Positions 5,989 through 12,911 of a stretch of 15,662 bases of DNA are shown here, piece by piece. The notes beneath the pieces are model-generated. The model was not told the origin of the DNA and made no database searches. It saw only the letters and a list, made by a program, of their open reading frames with translations. A program made the position numbers and the translations under genes. The DNA comes from an uncultured Prevotella sp. (GTDB lineage: Bacteria; Bacteroidota; Bacteroidia; Bacteroidales; Bacteroidaceae): the NCBI GenBank assembly GCA_900545525.1, contig UQZX01000045.1, positions 1-15,662 of the forward strand, given 5' to 3'. The first letter of the stretch is position 1. Each line of letters starts with the position of its first letter.

Positions 5989-7797
5989 ATGACAGCTTTG
6001 TATTATAAAGAAAATATACGGTCTTTTTCGGACCGCGTGGAGAGGTTGCGTCGCATCAGCCGCGGCTGTGCCTGTGTCAGGCTTGCAGTGTTTGTCCTTA
6101 TGGCGTGGCTTGTCTATTGCCATTTCTCAGGCTCGGTGCCTGCCGCCCTGTGGCTTGCCGCAGCATGCCTTGCCGTTTATGTCGCAGCTTGTGTTGCCGA
6201 CCACCGTCTGCGTATGCGCATTGACAGGCTCGGACGGATGATAAAGGTGTGCGGGGACGAGCTTTCATGTCTTGACGGCGACTTCTCTCCTTTTGCCGAC
6301 GGTGCCGGATATATGGATACGGAACACGAGTATTCCTACGACCTCGATATATTCGGCAGGGAGTCGCTCTTCAACCGTCTCTGCCGCACCGTCACACAAT
6401 CGGGGGCGGACAGGCTTGCATATATGCTGGCACATCCCGCCGACGACCGCAAGACGATAGAGGAGCGGCGCGATGCCATAGCCGAACTCAGGGACATGGC
6501 AGACTGGCGCATACGTTTTCTTTCCAACATCCATATATCCGGAACAGGCATCGGCGGATGCAGGGAGGTGCCGTGCGGCGCATTCGTAAATGCCGTCGTA
6601 AACTCGCCCCTGCCGTGGATTACGCGGTCGCTTGCGGCGTTGTCGCTCGTCTCGTGCATCTTCGGCGTGTTGCCGTGGGGCTGCTTCTTTATGGTCTTCA
6701 CCGTCCAGCTGTTTCTTGGCGGATGCCTGTCGGGCACGGTGAAGAAGACGGTTACCGGTGTCGAACGCATGCACCGTGAGTGCACGCAATATCTGTCGGT
6801 GCTTGGAGACATTCGCGGGGCGGGTTTCAGATCCGCGCTTCTTGTGCGCACCGGAGCCGACCTTTTCGGCGGAGAACACGACAGCGGTGAGGCATTCCGC
6901 CGTCTGGAAAAGATTTTGAAGATGTTCGACTGGCGCAACAACGTCGTTGTCTATATCCTCCTGAACGGCACGATGCTCTTCGATGCCATGCTCTTGAAAC
7001 GCTTCGCCCTTTGGAACGCCATGTACGCAGGGCACCTCGGGCAATGGATAGGGTGCGTTGCCGGTGTCGATGCCCTCGTGAGCCTTGCCACCTACGCATA
7101 CAACAATCCGTCGAATACTCCTGCGGAGATACTCCCGCCGGACAGCGATGTGCTTTTGGATGCCGACGGCGTATATCATCCCTTCCTGTCGCCGGACAAG
7201 GCGGTGGCAAACAGCTTTGTGCTGAAGAAGAACAGCGTGGCGATAGTCACGGGTGCCAACATGGCAGGAAAGAGCACATTCCTGCGCACGCTCGGCGTGA
7301 CATACGTCCTTGCCTGCTGCGGTGTGCCCGTATGCGCGCGCTCGTTCCGCTTCTCCATAGTGTCCCTTTTCTCGGGCATGCGCACAGCCGACAACCTTGC
7401 CGGCGGCATATCCTACTTCAAGGCGGAGATACTGCGGCTGCGCCGTCTGGTGCGCCATGTCAAGTCGCATCCCTTTACTTTCGTGATACTCGACGAGATA
7501 CTGAGGGGCACCAACTCGCAGGACAAGCTCAGCGGCTCGGCGTTTTTCCTGCGCGAAATTGTCCGCTATCCCGTCTCGGCGGTGATTGCCACCCACGACA
7601 TAGGGCTTGCCGACCTCGAGGCAGAGGCTCCCGGCGTGTACCGCAACTATTGTTTCGAGATTGAGCGGGGCGCGGATATCAGATACACATACAAGCTGCA
7701 CGACGGCGTTGTGCGCAACCTCAATGCCTCGTACCTGCTCTCCCGGATGATGCACGAAGAGTGCGGAACGCCTCTTGACGACGGTCGGGAGCGTTGA
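5989..7797 (+). CDS. Membrane-anchored MutS-family ATPase
   Basis: A 602-residue protein with the MutS-type ABC ATPase at its C-terminus: Walker A GANMAGKST (422-430), signature region MRTADNLAGGISYF (464-477), Walker B FVILDE (498-503) followed by ILRGTNS (canonical LGRGTST) and ATHD (534-537). Unlike true MutS it lacks the N-terminal mismatch-recognition domain. Instead it has hydrophobic pairs at about 32-49 and 52-70 and at about 212-228 and 230-247, so it is probably an integral membrane protein. Related proteins are common in Bacteroidetes and often labelled mismatch repair proteins, but a repair role is unproven. The frame is open back to 5881, but that start lies within the terminator of the previous gene, so ATG 5989 is used. 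The kinase gene 54 bp downstream has no promoter of its own that I can see, so the two may be co-transcribed. Confidence 0.85.
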   Translation: MTALYYKENIRSFSDRVERLRRISRGCACVRLAVFVLMAWLVYCHFSGSVPAALWLAAACLAVYVAACVADHRLRMRIDRLGRMIKVCGDELSCLDGDFSPFADGAGYMDTEHEYSYDLDIFGRESLFNRLCRTVTQSGADRLAYMLAHPADDRKTIEERRDAIAELRDMADWRIRFLSNIHISGTGIGGCREVPCGAFVNAVVNSPLPWITRSLAALSLVSCIFGVLPWGCFFMVFTVQLFLGGCLSGTVKKTVTGVERMHRECTQYLSVLGDIRGAGFRSALLVRTGADLFGGEHDSGEAFRRLEKILKMFDWRNNVVVYILLNGTMLFDAMLLKRFALWNAMYAGHLGQWIGCVAGVDALVSLATYAYNNPSNTPAEILPPDSDVLLDADGVYHPFLSPDKAVANSFVLKKNSVAIVTGANMAGKSTFLRTLGVTYVLACCGVPVCARSFRFSIVSLFSGMRTADNLAGGISYFKAEILRLRRLVRHVKSHPFTFVILDEILRGTNSQDKLSGSAFFLREIVRYPVSAVIATHDIGLADLEAEAPGVYRNYCFEIERGADIRYTYKLHDGVVRNLNASYLLSRMMHEECGTPLDDGRER

Positions 7798-7851
7798 AAG
7801 GTGCTTTCGTGCCCGGGCAATATTATCCCCATAAGGACGTTCTTATAGTAT

Positions 7852-9030
7852 ATGCAATGGACAGACAGAATACGTCAGGTTAAGATACTGCTGGTCATGG
7901 CGGCGGTTGTCATAGCCGTCGTGTCGCTCATCGTGTCGGATGCCCTCGTGAAGGACCTTGCGAAGGAGGAGCACGGCAAGATGGAGGTGTGGGCGGAGGC
8001 TATGCGCTCGCTCAGCATGGCTGACGAGACGGCAGACCTCAACCTTGTGCTAAAGGTGATAAACGAGAACAACACCATACCCGTAATCGTGCTCGACTCG
8101 AAAGGAAACGTGCAGACCTACCGCAACATCGGCATCAACGCGAAGACGGAGGCAGACAGTGCGGCAACCGTATCGGCGATGGGTCACCGCCTGTATGATG
8201 CCGGACGGTACATAAAGATAGCCATTGGCGACACGGCGAAAGCCGAATATATCAGCGTGTGTTACGACGACTCGGTGATGTTGAAGCGTCTTTCCACATA
8301 TCCGTATGTGCAGCTCGGTGTCGTACTGCTGTTCGTCGTGGTGGCAATATTCGCCCTCCTTACCTCGAAGAAAGCCGAGCAGAACAAGGTGTGGGTGGGC
8401 TTGTCGAAGGAGACGGCGCACCAGCTCGGCACGCCGATATCCAGCCTTATGGCATGGATAGAGATACTCAAGGAGACTTATCCGGCGGACGGTCTTGTCC
8501 AGGACATGGGCAAAGACGTGCAGCGCCTGCAGCTTATAGCCGAGCGCTTCTCGAAGATAGGCTCCAAGCCCGAGGTCTCCCCGAAAAGTCTTAACCTTGT
8601 GTTGGATCATGTTGTGGAGTATATGGACCGCCGCACGTCGTCGAGGGTGAAGATGATATGCAACTGTCCGCCCCATGATGTGATTGTAAACATCAACGCG
8701 TCTCTCTTTGAGTGGGTCATAGAAAATCTCTGCAAGAACGCCGTGGACGCAATGGAGGGCAGCGGAACGATAACGCTTACGATGTACGGAGACGGCGGGG
8801 GAGCCGTCATAGAGGTGGCTGATACGGGCAAGGGAATAAGGAAAAAGGATATAAGGAACGTTTTCAGACCCGGCTTCACGACAAAGAAAAGAGGATGGGG
8901 GCTCGGGCTGTCGCTTGCCAAACGCATCGTTGAAGAATATCACAGGGGGCGCATCTATGTGAAAAGCTCGGAGGTCGGCTTGGGCACAACGTTCAGAATA
9001 GAGGTCGGGAAATTAAGAGTTAAGAATTAA
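7852..9030 (+). CDS. Membrane sensor histidine kinase without an adjacent response regulator
   Basis: A 392-residue kinase. Transmembrane segments at about 11-29 and 152-171 bound a periplasmic domain of roughly 120 residues; there is no evident HAMP or PAS domain. The H-box is KETAHQLGTPISSL with His190, an atypical form found in a Bacteroidetes kinase group. The N-box is ENLCKNAVDA (291-300), G1 is DTGKGI (324-329) and G2 is WGLGLSLA (349-356). No receiver-encoding gene lies next to it, so it is an orphan here. The last residues KLRVKN and the stop TAA are encoded by the 7-bp tandem repeat that begins at 9010, so the native C-terminus has probably been replaced or extended by the repeat. 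Co-transcription with the MutS-like gene is likely (54-bp gap). Confidence 0.9.
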   Translation: MQWTDRIRQVKILLVMAAVVIAVVSLIVSDALVKDLAKEEHGKMEVWAEAMRSLSMADETADLNLVLKVINENNTIPVIVLDSKGNVQTYRNIGINAKTEADSAATVSAMGHRLYDAGRYIKIAIGDTAKAEYISVCYDDSVMLKRLSTYPYVQLGVVLLFVVVAIFALLTSKKAEQNKVWVGLSKETAHQLGTPISSLMAWIEILKETYPADGLVQDMGKDVQRLQLIAERFSKIGSKPEVSPKSLNLVLDHVVEYMDRRTSSRVKMICNCPPHDVIVNINASLFEWVIENLCKNAVDAMEGSGTITLTMYGDGGGAVIEVADTGKGIRKKDIRNVFRPGFTTKKRGWGLGLSLAKRIVEEYHRGRIYVKSSEVGLGTTFRIEVGKLRVKN

Positions 9031-9150
9031 GAGTTAAGAAAATATGCATTGAGGGTTGTATAAGTCTTATAGGTCTTATAAGTCCTATAGGTCCTATAGA
9101 TACCCGCTTAAGGCATATTTTCTTAATTCTTAACTCTTAATTCTTAATTT
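9010..9150. repeat. 38-bp imperfect inverted repeat built from 7-bp TTAAGAR units
   Basis: The left arm (9010-9047) and right arm (9113-9150) are reverse complements at 35 of 38 positions; the three differences are all G/A exchanges within repeat units. Each arm is a run of TTAAGAG/TTAAGAA heptamers ending in AAAATATGC. The 65-bp loop holds the 9-bp tandem repeat. It lies between two convergent genes, so the RNA hairpin could terminate both. The kinase stop codon (9028-9030) is within the left arm. Confidence 0.85.
9062..9097. repeat. Tandem repeat of four 9-bp units
   Basis: Four consecutive 9-bp units: AAGTCTTAT, AGGTCTTAT, AAGTCCTAT and AGGTCCTAT. It forms the loop of the large inverted repeat. 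The 18 bases at 9086-9103 recur exactly at 10136-10153, in another intergenic repeat block. Confidence 0.85.
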
Positions 9151-9155
9151 CCCAG

Positions 9156-9197
9156 CTCTTAATTCTTAACTCTTACTTCTTAATTCTTAATTCTTTT
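9156..9197. repeat. Second block of six 7-bp units at the 3' end of the dismutase gene
   Basis: Six consecutive heptamers: CTCTTAA, TTCTTAA, CTCTTAC, TTCTTAA, TTCTTAA and TTCTTTT. Read on the minus strand this is the same TTAAGAR repeat as in 9010-9150. It encodes the last residues (KRIKN) and the stop codon of the superoxide dismutase. Confidence 0.8.
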
Positions 9198-9863
9198 CTC
9201 CACCACCTTCCAGTCTATCACCTTCCAGATGTTGTCGATATGCTCGGCGCGGCGGTTGCGGTAGTCAACGTAGTAGGCATGCTCCCACACGTCGAAGCAC
9301 ATCAGCGGGCGCAGTCCGCTGCGTATGGGGTTCCCCGCATTGGGCTCCTGCGTGATTACGAGCTTCCCGTCTTTGTCAGCCGACAGCCACACCCAGCCCG
9401 AGCCGAAGAGCGTGGTGCCCTTCTGAGTGAACTCTTTCTTGAATGCCTCGAACGAGCCGAAGTCGCGGTCTATTGCCTCGGCAATCTTTCCCGAAGGCTT
9501 GTTGTCGTCGCACGGAGCACACAGTTGCATGAAGTACATGTTGTGGTTCAATGTCTGTCCGGCATTGTTCAGCACTCCGCCTTCCGCCTTCATCACCACC
9601 TCCTCAAGCGATTTTCCTTCAAGAGGAGTGCCCGGCAGGGCGTTGTTGAGGTTTGTCACGTATGTTTGCAGGTGCTTGCCGTGGTGTAGCGCAACGGTCT
9701 CCTGCGATATTACCGGCTCCAGCGCGTCTTCCGCGTACGGGAGCTTGATAAGTTCAAACTTGCCCTCTTTGGGCATTGTCTGTGCCATGATGTCTGCCGT
9801 GCAGAAACAGTTGATTGTACAAGTCATAATGAAACATTTTAAAAGTTGATAATAATTTAGCAT
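9180..9863 (-). CDS. Fe/Mn superoxide dismutase, possibly exported
   Basis: A 227-residue enzyme that converts superoxide to oxygen and hydrogen peroxide, useful to an anaerobe exposed to air. Metal ligands are His60 (LHHGKH), His107 (LNHNMYF), Asp191 and His195 (DVWEHAYYVDYRN). Gln103 before the second ligand (NNAGQTLNH) is the Fe-type or cambialistic position. The family core starts at about residue 37 (ELIKLPYAEDALEP). The start is uncertain: ATG 9863 or 9827 gives a hydrophobic, Cys-rich N-terminus (CFIMTCTINCFCTADIMAQ) that may be a weak signal peptide; ATG 9788 gives a cytoplasmic 202-residue form. The promoter candidate at 9961-9968 allows all three. The C-terminal KRIKN and the stop are encoded by a 7-bp tandem repeat. 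It is convergent with the kinase and has no operon partner. Confidence 0.93.
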   Translation of the reverse strand: MLNYYQLLKCFIMTCTINCFCTADIMAQTMPKEGKFELIKLPYAEDALEPVISQETVALHHGKHLQTYVTNLNNALPGTPLEGKSLEEVVMKAEGGVLNNAGQTLNHNMYFMQLCAPCDDNKPSGKIAEAIDRDFGSFEAFKKEFTQKGTTLFGSGWVWLSADKDGKLVITQEPNAGNPIRSGLRPLMCFDVWEHAYYVDYRNRRAEHIDNIWKVIDWKVVEKRIKN

Positions 9864-9960
9864 ATTCTTGTCTGTTTATATTGTTGCAGCTTCTCAAAGA
9901 TGGAATGTCTGCGGGCAGCGGAGCGACGCTTTCCGGTTTCAATTTACATCCCGTCTTCTG

Positions 9961-9968
9961 CAAATATA
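9961..9968 (-). promoter_or_regulatory. Bacteroidetes -7 promoter element for the superoxide dismutase gene
   Basis: On the minus strand this reads TATATTTG, an exact TAnnTTTG match. Transcription would start near 9954-9956, giving a leader of roughly 90 to 170 bases depending on which ATG is used. That is longer than for the other genes here and leaves room for control in the leader, though I see no known riboswitch. Confidence 0.5.
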
Positions 9969-10136
9969 CGTATAATGATGTTCCCTGTTGCAGTTTTAAC
10001 GTATATTCATAGCATTATTCTTCATTATTAACCAACAGGCGTTTCTTGGTTAAAAGAGCTTCATTAAGATTGTGAAAAGCCTGTAACAAGGCTTAATTTT
10101 AACATTGCAGGGGTTAATTTTTTCTTTGGAAAGATT

Positions 10137-10181
10137 ATAGGTCCTATAGATACTATAGCTTCTATAGACTATATAGACTCG
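10137..10181. repeat. Tandem repeat of five 9-bp ATAG units
   Basis: Units are ATAGGTCCT, ATAGATACT, ATAGCTTCT, ATAGACTAT and ATAGACTCG. The 27 bases at 10144-10170 recur exactly at 10210-10236, and 10136-10153 matches 9086-9103 exactly. It belongs to the same 9-bp family as the block at 9062-9097. Confidence 0.8.
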
Positions 10182-10211
10182 TGGGTGTTGATGATTGTCG
10201 TTATGTTATCT

Positions 10212-10247
10212 ATAGATACTATAGCTTCTATAGACTCTAAAGGCTCT
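10212..10247. repeat. Tandem repeat of four 9-bp ATAG units
   Basis: Units are ATAGATACT, ATAGCTTCT, ATAGACTCT and AAAGGCTCT. It includes most of the second copy of the 27-bp direct repeat whose first copy is at 10144-10170; 39 bp separate the copies. Confidence 0.8.
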
Positions 10248-10314
10248 ATCCTGCAACAGCAGGAGATGTGCCCCTTTCTGAATGATGATGACTGTCGGAT
10301 TTTTTAACGCTGTG

Positions 10315-10358
10315 AAAAAACAACGCCCGTTGCTTTTTTAACATCTGCAACGGGCGTT
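10315..10358 (-). terminator. Rho-independent terminator after the CPBP protease gene
   Basis: AACGCCCGTTGC (10322-10333) and GCAACGGGCGTT (10347-10358) form a perfect 12-bp stem with a 13-nt loop. Read on the minus strand the stem is followed by a T-rich tract (10315-10320). It sits 8 bases beyond the end of the protease gene and closes the minus-strand operon. Confidence 0.88.
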
Positions 10359-10365
10359 AACTGTT

Positions 10366-11169
10366 TCATCGTTTCATTCTCAGGTTGAGCTGATAAAGCG
10401 ACGGCAGAAGAATGAAAAGCGAGAATATCAGGCTGAGGACAACGCGCCTGTGGTCGCCGCCGAGGAGGTCGATGAGCCACATGTCGTCGCTTTCGGGGAA
10501 GATGCGTGCAACGGCAAAGGCAGCCGTGTTGTTCACCCAGTGGAACAGAATGCCGGGCAGTATGCTCCCCGTACGGTAGTATGTCCAGCCGAGGAGCAGC
10601 CCTATGAGAAAGGCATGCGGCATCTGTGCCGCGTTGAGATGTATCGCGGCGAATATCAGTGCCGACACGGCTATGGCGTACCAGTGCTGTCTGAATGTTC
10701 CGAGGAGCGTGCGGAGAATGGCTCCGCGGAACACTGTTTCCTCCACAATGGGCGCAAAGATGCATATCGTGAAGTATCCGAGGTCGTTTCCCATAAGCAT
10801 GGCAAACGTGTCTTTCATCGTGTCGGGCAGTGGCGGAAGCTGTTCCTGAAGCCATACCGACGGTATTATCGTTCCCACGGCAGCCGTCACCGTCCAGAAG
10901 AAAACGCCCCATGGGCGGCTGCGCAGATATGCCGGCGACACCACGCTCCACCTTCGCCACAGGAAGATGCCAAGCGTGGCGGCACTGTATATGGCAGATG
11001 CCAGTATCATCATCGTTGCGTCTTTAGGCAGAGCCGCCTTTCCGGCAAACATCATCAGCACCTCTTCCGGACTGTAGCCCTTGACCAGCAGCCATACGGA
11101 ATATAACGCCCATGATGCGAAGAACTGCACGGCAGCGAATGTAAAAAGATATAACAGCGATTTTTTCAT
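10366..11169 (-). CDS. CPBP-family intramembrane metalloprotease (Abi/CAAX protease-like)
   Basis: A 267-residue multi-pass membrane protein. The three CPBP motifs are present: EETVFRG (Glu143, Glu144, Arg148), FAAIH (Phe173 to His177) and HWVNN (His210 to Asn214). These residues form the glutamate and histidine active site of the Rce1-like fold. The hydrophobic segments are at about 5-29, 52-70, 88-106, 131-141, 164-181, 186-210 and 243-260. The natural substrate of bacterial members is rarely known; roles range from peptide maturation to self-immunity. The gene starts 12 bases after the ribF stop, so it is the last gene of a HAD-ribF-CPBP operon. That context suggests nothing specific about its substrate. 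Confidence 0.9.
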   Translation of the reverse strand: MKKSLLYLFTFAAVQFFASWALYSVWLLVKGYSPEEVLMMFAGKAALPKDATMMILASAIYSAATLGIFLWRRWSVVSPAYLRSRPWGVFFWTVTAAVGTIIPSVWLQEQLPPLPDTMKDTFAMLMGNDLGYFTICIFAPIVEETVFRGAILRTLLGTFRQHWYAIAVSALIFAAIHLNAAQMPHAFLIGLLLGWTYYRTGSILPGILFHWVNNTAAFAVARIFPESDDMWLIDLLGGDHRRVVLSLIFSLFILLPSLYQLNLRMKR

Positions 11170-11181
11170 AGTCTTTATTCC

Positions 11182-12114
11182 TTATAATTTCAGTTCCATT
11201 ATTTTCCTGCGGTCGTCCTCCAGCTGTTCCTTAAGCTTCTCGGCAGAGGCAAACTTGCGCTCACCGCGTATGCGCTTTACAAACTCAACCTCCACTTTCT
11301 TTCCGTAGATGTCGCCCGAGAAGCCGAATATGTTCACCTCCAGCGACACGTCTCCGCCGCCGAAAGTGGGGCGCGTGCCTATGTTCATCATTCCTGCGAA
11401 TGTTCCGGAGATGCCCTCTATGCTTACGGTTACGGCATACACGCCGTTTGCCGGTATCATCTTCCCGCTTTCGGCGATATCGATGTTTGCCGTTGGAAAT
11501 CCCATCCGCCGCCCCTGGTGCATGCCGTTCACCACGTGCCCTGCAATCTTATAGCGGTAGCCAAGGCAGCGTGCCGCCATCTCCACCTCGCCTTCGGACA
11601 GGAATGCGCGCACCACCGACGAGCTGACGTTTATCCCGCTGAGCACGAAAGCGTCTGCGCGGCGCACCTCGATGCCCGTTTCGGCACCGTATCTCACGTA
11701 GTCGTCGAAGCCCTCGGCACGGTTGTGCCCGAAGCGGTTGTCATATCCCGTTATCAATGTCCTGACATTCAGCCTGTCGTGCAGTATCTCCTTCATGAAC
11801 TCGCGGGCTGAGAGTGCCGCCGTTTCCTTTGTGAACGGCAGCACGGCACAGATGTCGATGCCCGCCCCGGAGAGCAATTCCAGCTTCTCGCACGGCGTGT
11901 TGAGTATCTGCGGATGATATCCGTTGCCCGTCACCATGCGCGGATGCCGGTCGAAGGTTATTGTCATCGACGCCATTCCCGTGCGCCGTGCCTCTGCCGT
12001 CACGGTGTCTGTCAGGAAGCGGTGTCCGCGGTGCACGCCGTCGAAAAATCCTATTGTGGCAACACACGGGACGTTGTTTCTTGTATCGTCGTTTACGAAT
12101 AAGGTTTTCATCAT
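11182..12114 (-). CDS. ribF: Bifunctional riboflavin kinase / FMN adenylyltransferase
   Basis: A 310-residue cytoplasmic enzyme that phosphorylates riboflavin to FMN and then adenylates it to FAD. The N-terminal adenylyltransferase domain (about 15-175) has GFFDGVHRGH (22-31), the GYDNRFGH segment (123-130) and SSSVVR (164-169), which replaces the ISSTxIR-type motif. The C-terminal kinase domain (about 183-305) has GHVVNGMHQGRRMGFPTAN (192-210), where PTAN is the nucleotide and metal loop, and MMNIGTRPTF (242-251). The length and order are standard for RibF. Two adjacent ATGs start the gene (12112-12114 and 12109-12111); the second may be the true start. It lies 19 bases after the HAD phosphatase gene and 12 before the CPBP gene. 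Confidence 0.95.
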   Translation of the reverse strand: MMKTLFVNDDTRNNVPCVATIGFFDGVHRGHRFLTDTVTAEARRTGMASMTITFDRHPRMVTGNGYHPQILNTPCEKLELLSGAGIDICAVLPFTKETAALSAREFMKEILHDRLNVRTLITGYDNRFGHNRAEGFDDYVRYGAETGIEVRRADAFVLSGINVSSSVVRAFLSEGEVEMAARCLGYRYKIAGHVVNGMHQGRRMGFPTANIDIAESGKMIPANGVYAVTVSIEGISGTFAGMMNIGTRPTFGGGDVSLEVNIFGFSGDIYGKKVEVEFVKRIRGERKFASAEKLKEQLEDDRRKIMELKL

Positions 12115-12133
12115 TTACGTTTTCCTTATTATT

Positions 12134-12739
12134 TTATATCTTGTCGAGCCACTCGTCTCCGCCTGTCACGTGCATGGTCCTGATGCCCAGTGAGGCGGCA
12201 GCACGGCAGTTTGCCTGCGAATCGTCGATGAAGAGCGTCTCGTCTGCCCTTATTCCGGCTTCGCGGAGCGTGCGCAGGAATATCTCACTGTCGGGCTTTA
12301 CGGCGTGCATGCGGTACGAAAGGAACACTTTCTCAAAGTAGTCGTCCACGGTCATGCCGTCCATAGGGAAGTAGTCGTCCACCGCCTTGCGCCAGTGTAT
12401 CGTGTTGGTGTTGCTCAGGATGAACAGCCTGTACTGCCCTTTAAGGCTTACAATCTTTTCAATGCGCCTCCTTGGTATGCCCGTGAGCAGGCTGTTCCAT
12501 GCCCCGCATATCGTGTCGTTGTCTGCCGTACATGCCGGAGCCTTGCGCCTCACCTCGTCGCAAAACTCTTCTATGCCGGTCTTTCCCGTCTCAAGGTCAT
12601 GGAAGAGGTCTTCCTGCCGGTACTCGTCGACGTATGCCGATATGCTTTCCGCCCCTATGTTGCGGAACGCCTCTACGCACCGTTGCTTGTCAAGGTCAAC
12701 GAGAACACAGCCAAAGTCGAATATGATGTTTCGTATCAT
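12134..12739 (-). CDS. HAD-superfamily phosphatase, YihX-like
   Basis: A 201-residue cytoplasmic hydrolase. Motif I is FDFGCVLVD with nucleophile Asp8; the usual second Asp of DxD is Gly10, as in the YihX subfamily. Motif II is LSNTNTIH (Ser109), motif III is Lys148 in MHAVKPDSEIF and motif IV is FIDDSQANCRAA (Asp172, Asp173). The order and wording of these motifs resemble E. coli YihX, an alpha-D-glucose-1-phosphate phosphatase, but substrate cannot be assigned from sequence. Being directly before ribF, a link to flavin metabolism (for example the missing dephosphorylation step in riboflavin synthesis) is conceivable but speculative. The leader before the ATG is A-rich (AAAAAATAATAAACA). No own promoter is seen, so it may be read from the ATPase promoter. 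Confidence 0.88.
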   Translation of the reverse strand: MIRNIIFDFGCVLVDLDKQRCVEAFRNIGAESISAYVDEYRQEDLFHDLETGKTGIEEFCDEVRRKAPACTADNDTICGAWNSLLTGIPRRRIEKIVSLKGQYRLFILSNTNTIHWRKAVDDYFPMDGMTVDDYFEKVFLSYRMHAVKPDSEIFLRTLREAGIRADETLFIDDSQANCRAAASLGIRTMHVTGGDEWLDKI

Positions 12740-12755
12740 TGTTTATTATTTTTTA

Positions 12756-12911
12756 GGAGTAAGGAGTAAAGTAGTAAGTAGTAAGGAGTAAAGTAGTAAG
12801 GAGAAAGGAGATTGGGAGTAAGGAGTAAGTAGATTACTCTTTATTTCCTTGTTGCTAATCTACTTTTTCCTTACTCCTTTGCTCCTTACTCCTCTCCTCC
12901 TTATTCCCCTT
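12756..12911. repeat. GGAGTAA heptamer repeat region with inverted arms, overlapping the ATPase 3' end
   Basis: Many copies of GGAGTAA and variants (AAGTAGT, GGAGAAA) fill the gap between the ATPase and HAD genes, then reappear as the complement. Arms at 12815-12836 and 12856-12877 pair at 20 of 22 positions around a 19-nt loop. The ATPase stop (12860-12862) and its last 15 or so codons lie in this repeat. It is the same kind of structure as 9010-9197 but with a different heptamer. It might end or attenuate ATPase transcripts. Confidence 0.82.

Larger units (their letters stand above)
9969..10314. other. Non-coding region upstream of the dismutase gene
   Basis: No convincing gene lies here. 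It contains a perfect 7-bp inverted repeat TTAACCA/TGGTTAA with a 12-nt loop (10028-10053), a 6-bp hairpin AAGCCT/AGGCTT at about 10077-10094 followed by AATTTTAAC, and two 9-bp tandem blocks listed separately. The base composition is much richer in A and T than the surrounding genes. The inverted repeats could be regulator sites for the dismutase gene, but they lie upstream of its promoter and this is a guess. Confidence 0.5.

Noticed and set aside
6265..7755. 496-residue open frame on the minus strand opposite the MutS-like gene
   Set aside because: It is a shadow frame: the plus strand has clear Walker motifs, while this frame shows no recognisable domain and is rich in His, Arg and Gln in a random way.
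9010..9197. Insertion sequence between the kinase and the dismutase
   Set aside because: There is no transposase frame, and the inverted arms are composed of simple heptamers rather than IS ends.
9754..9963. 69-residue minus-strand frame in the leader of the dismutase gene
   Set aside because: It starts with TTG inside the promoter element and overlaps the dismutase start in another frame; no sign of a real leader peptide.
12756..12911. Repeat blocks as CRISPR arrays
   Set aside because: Units are 7 bp with no spacers and no cas genes; the same holds for the arrays near 9100 and 10200.
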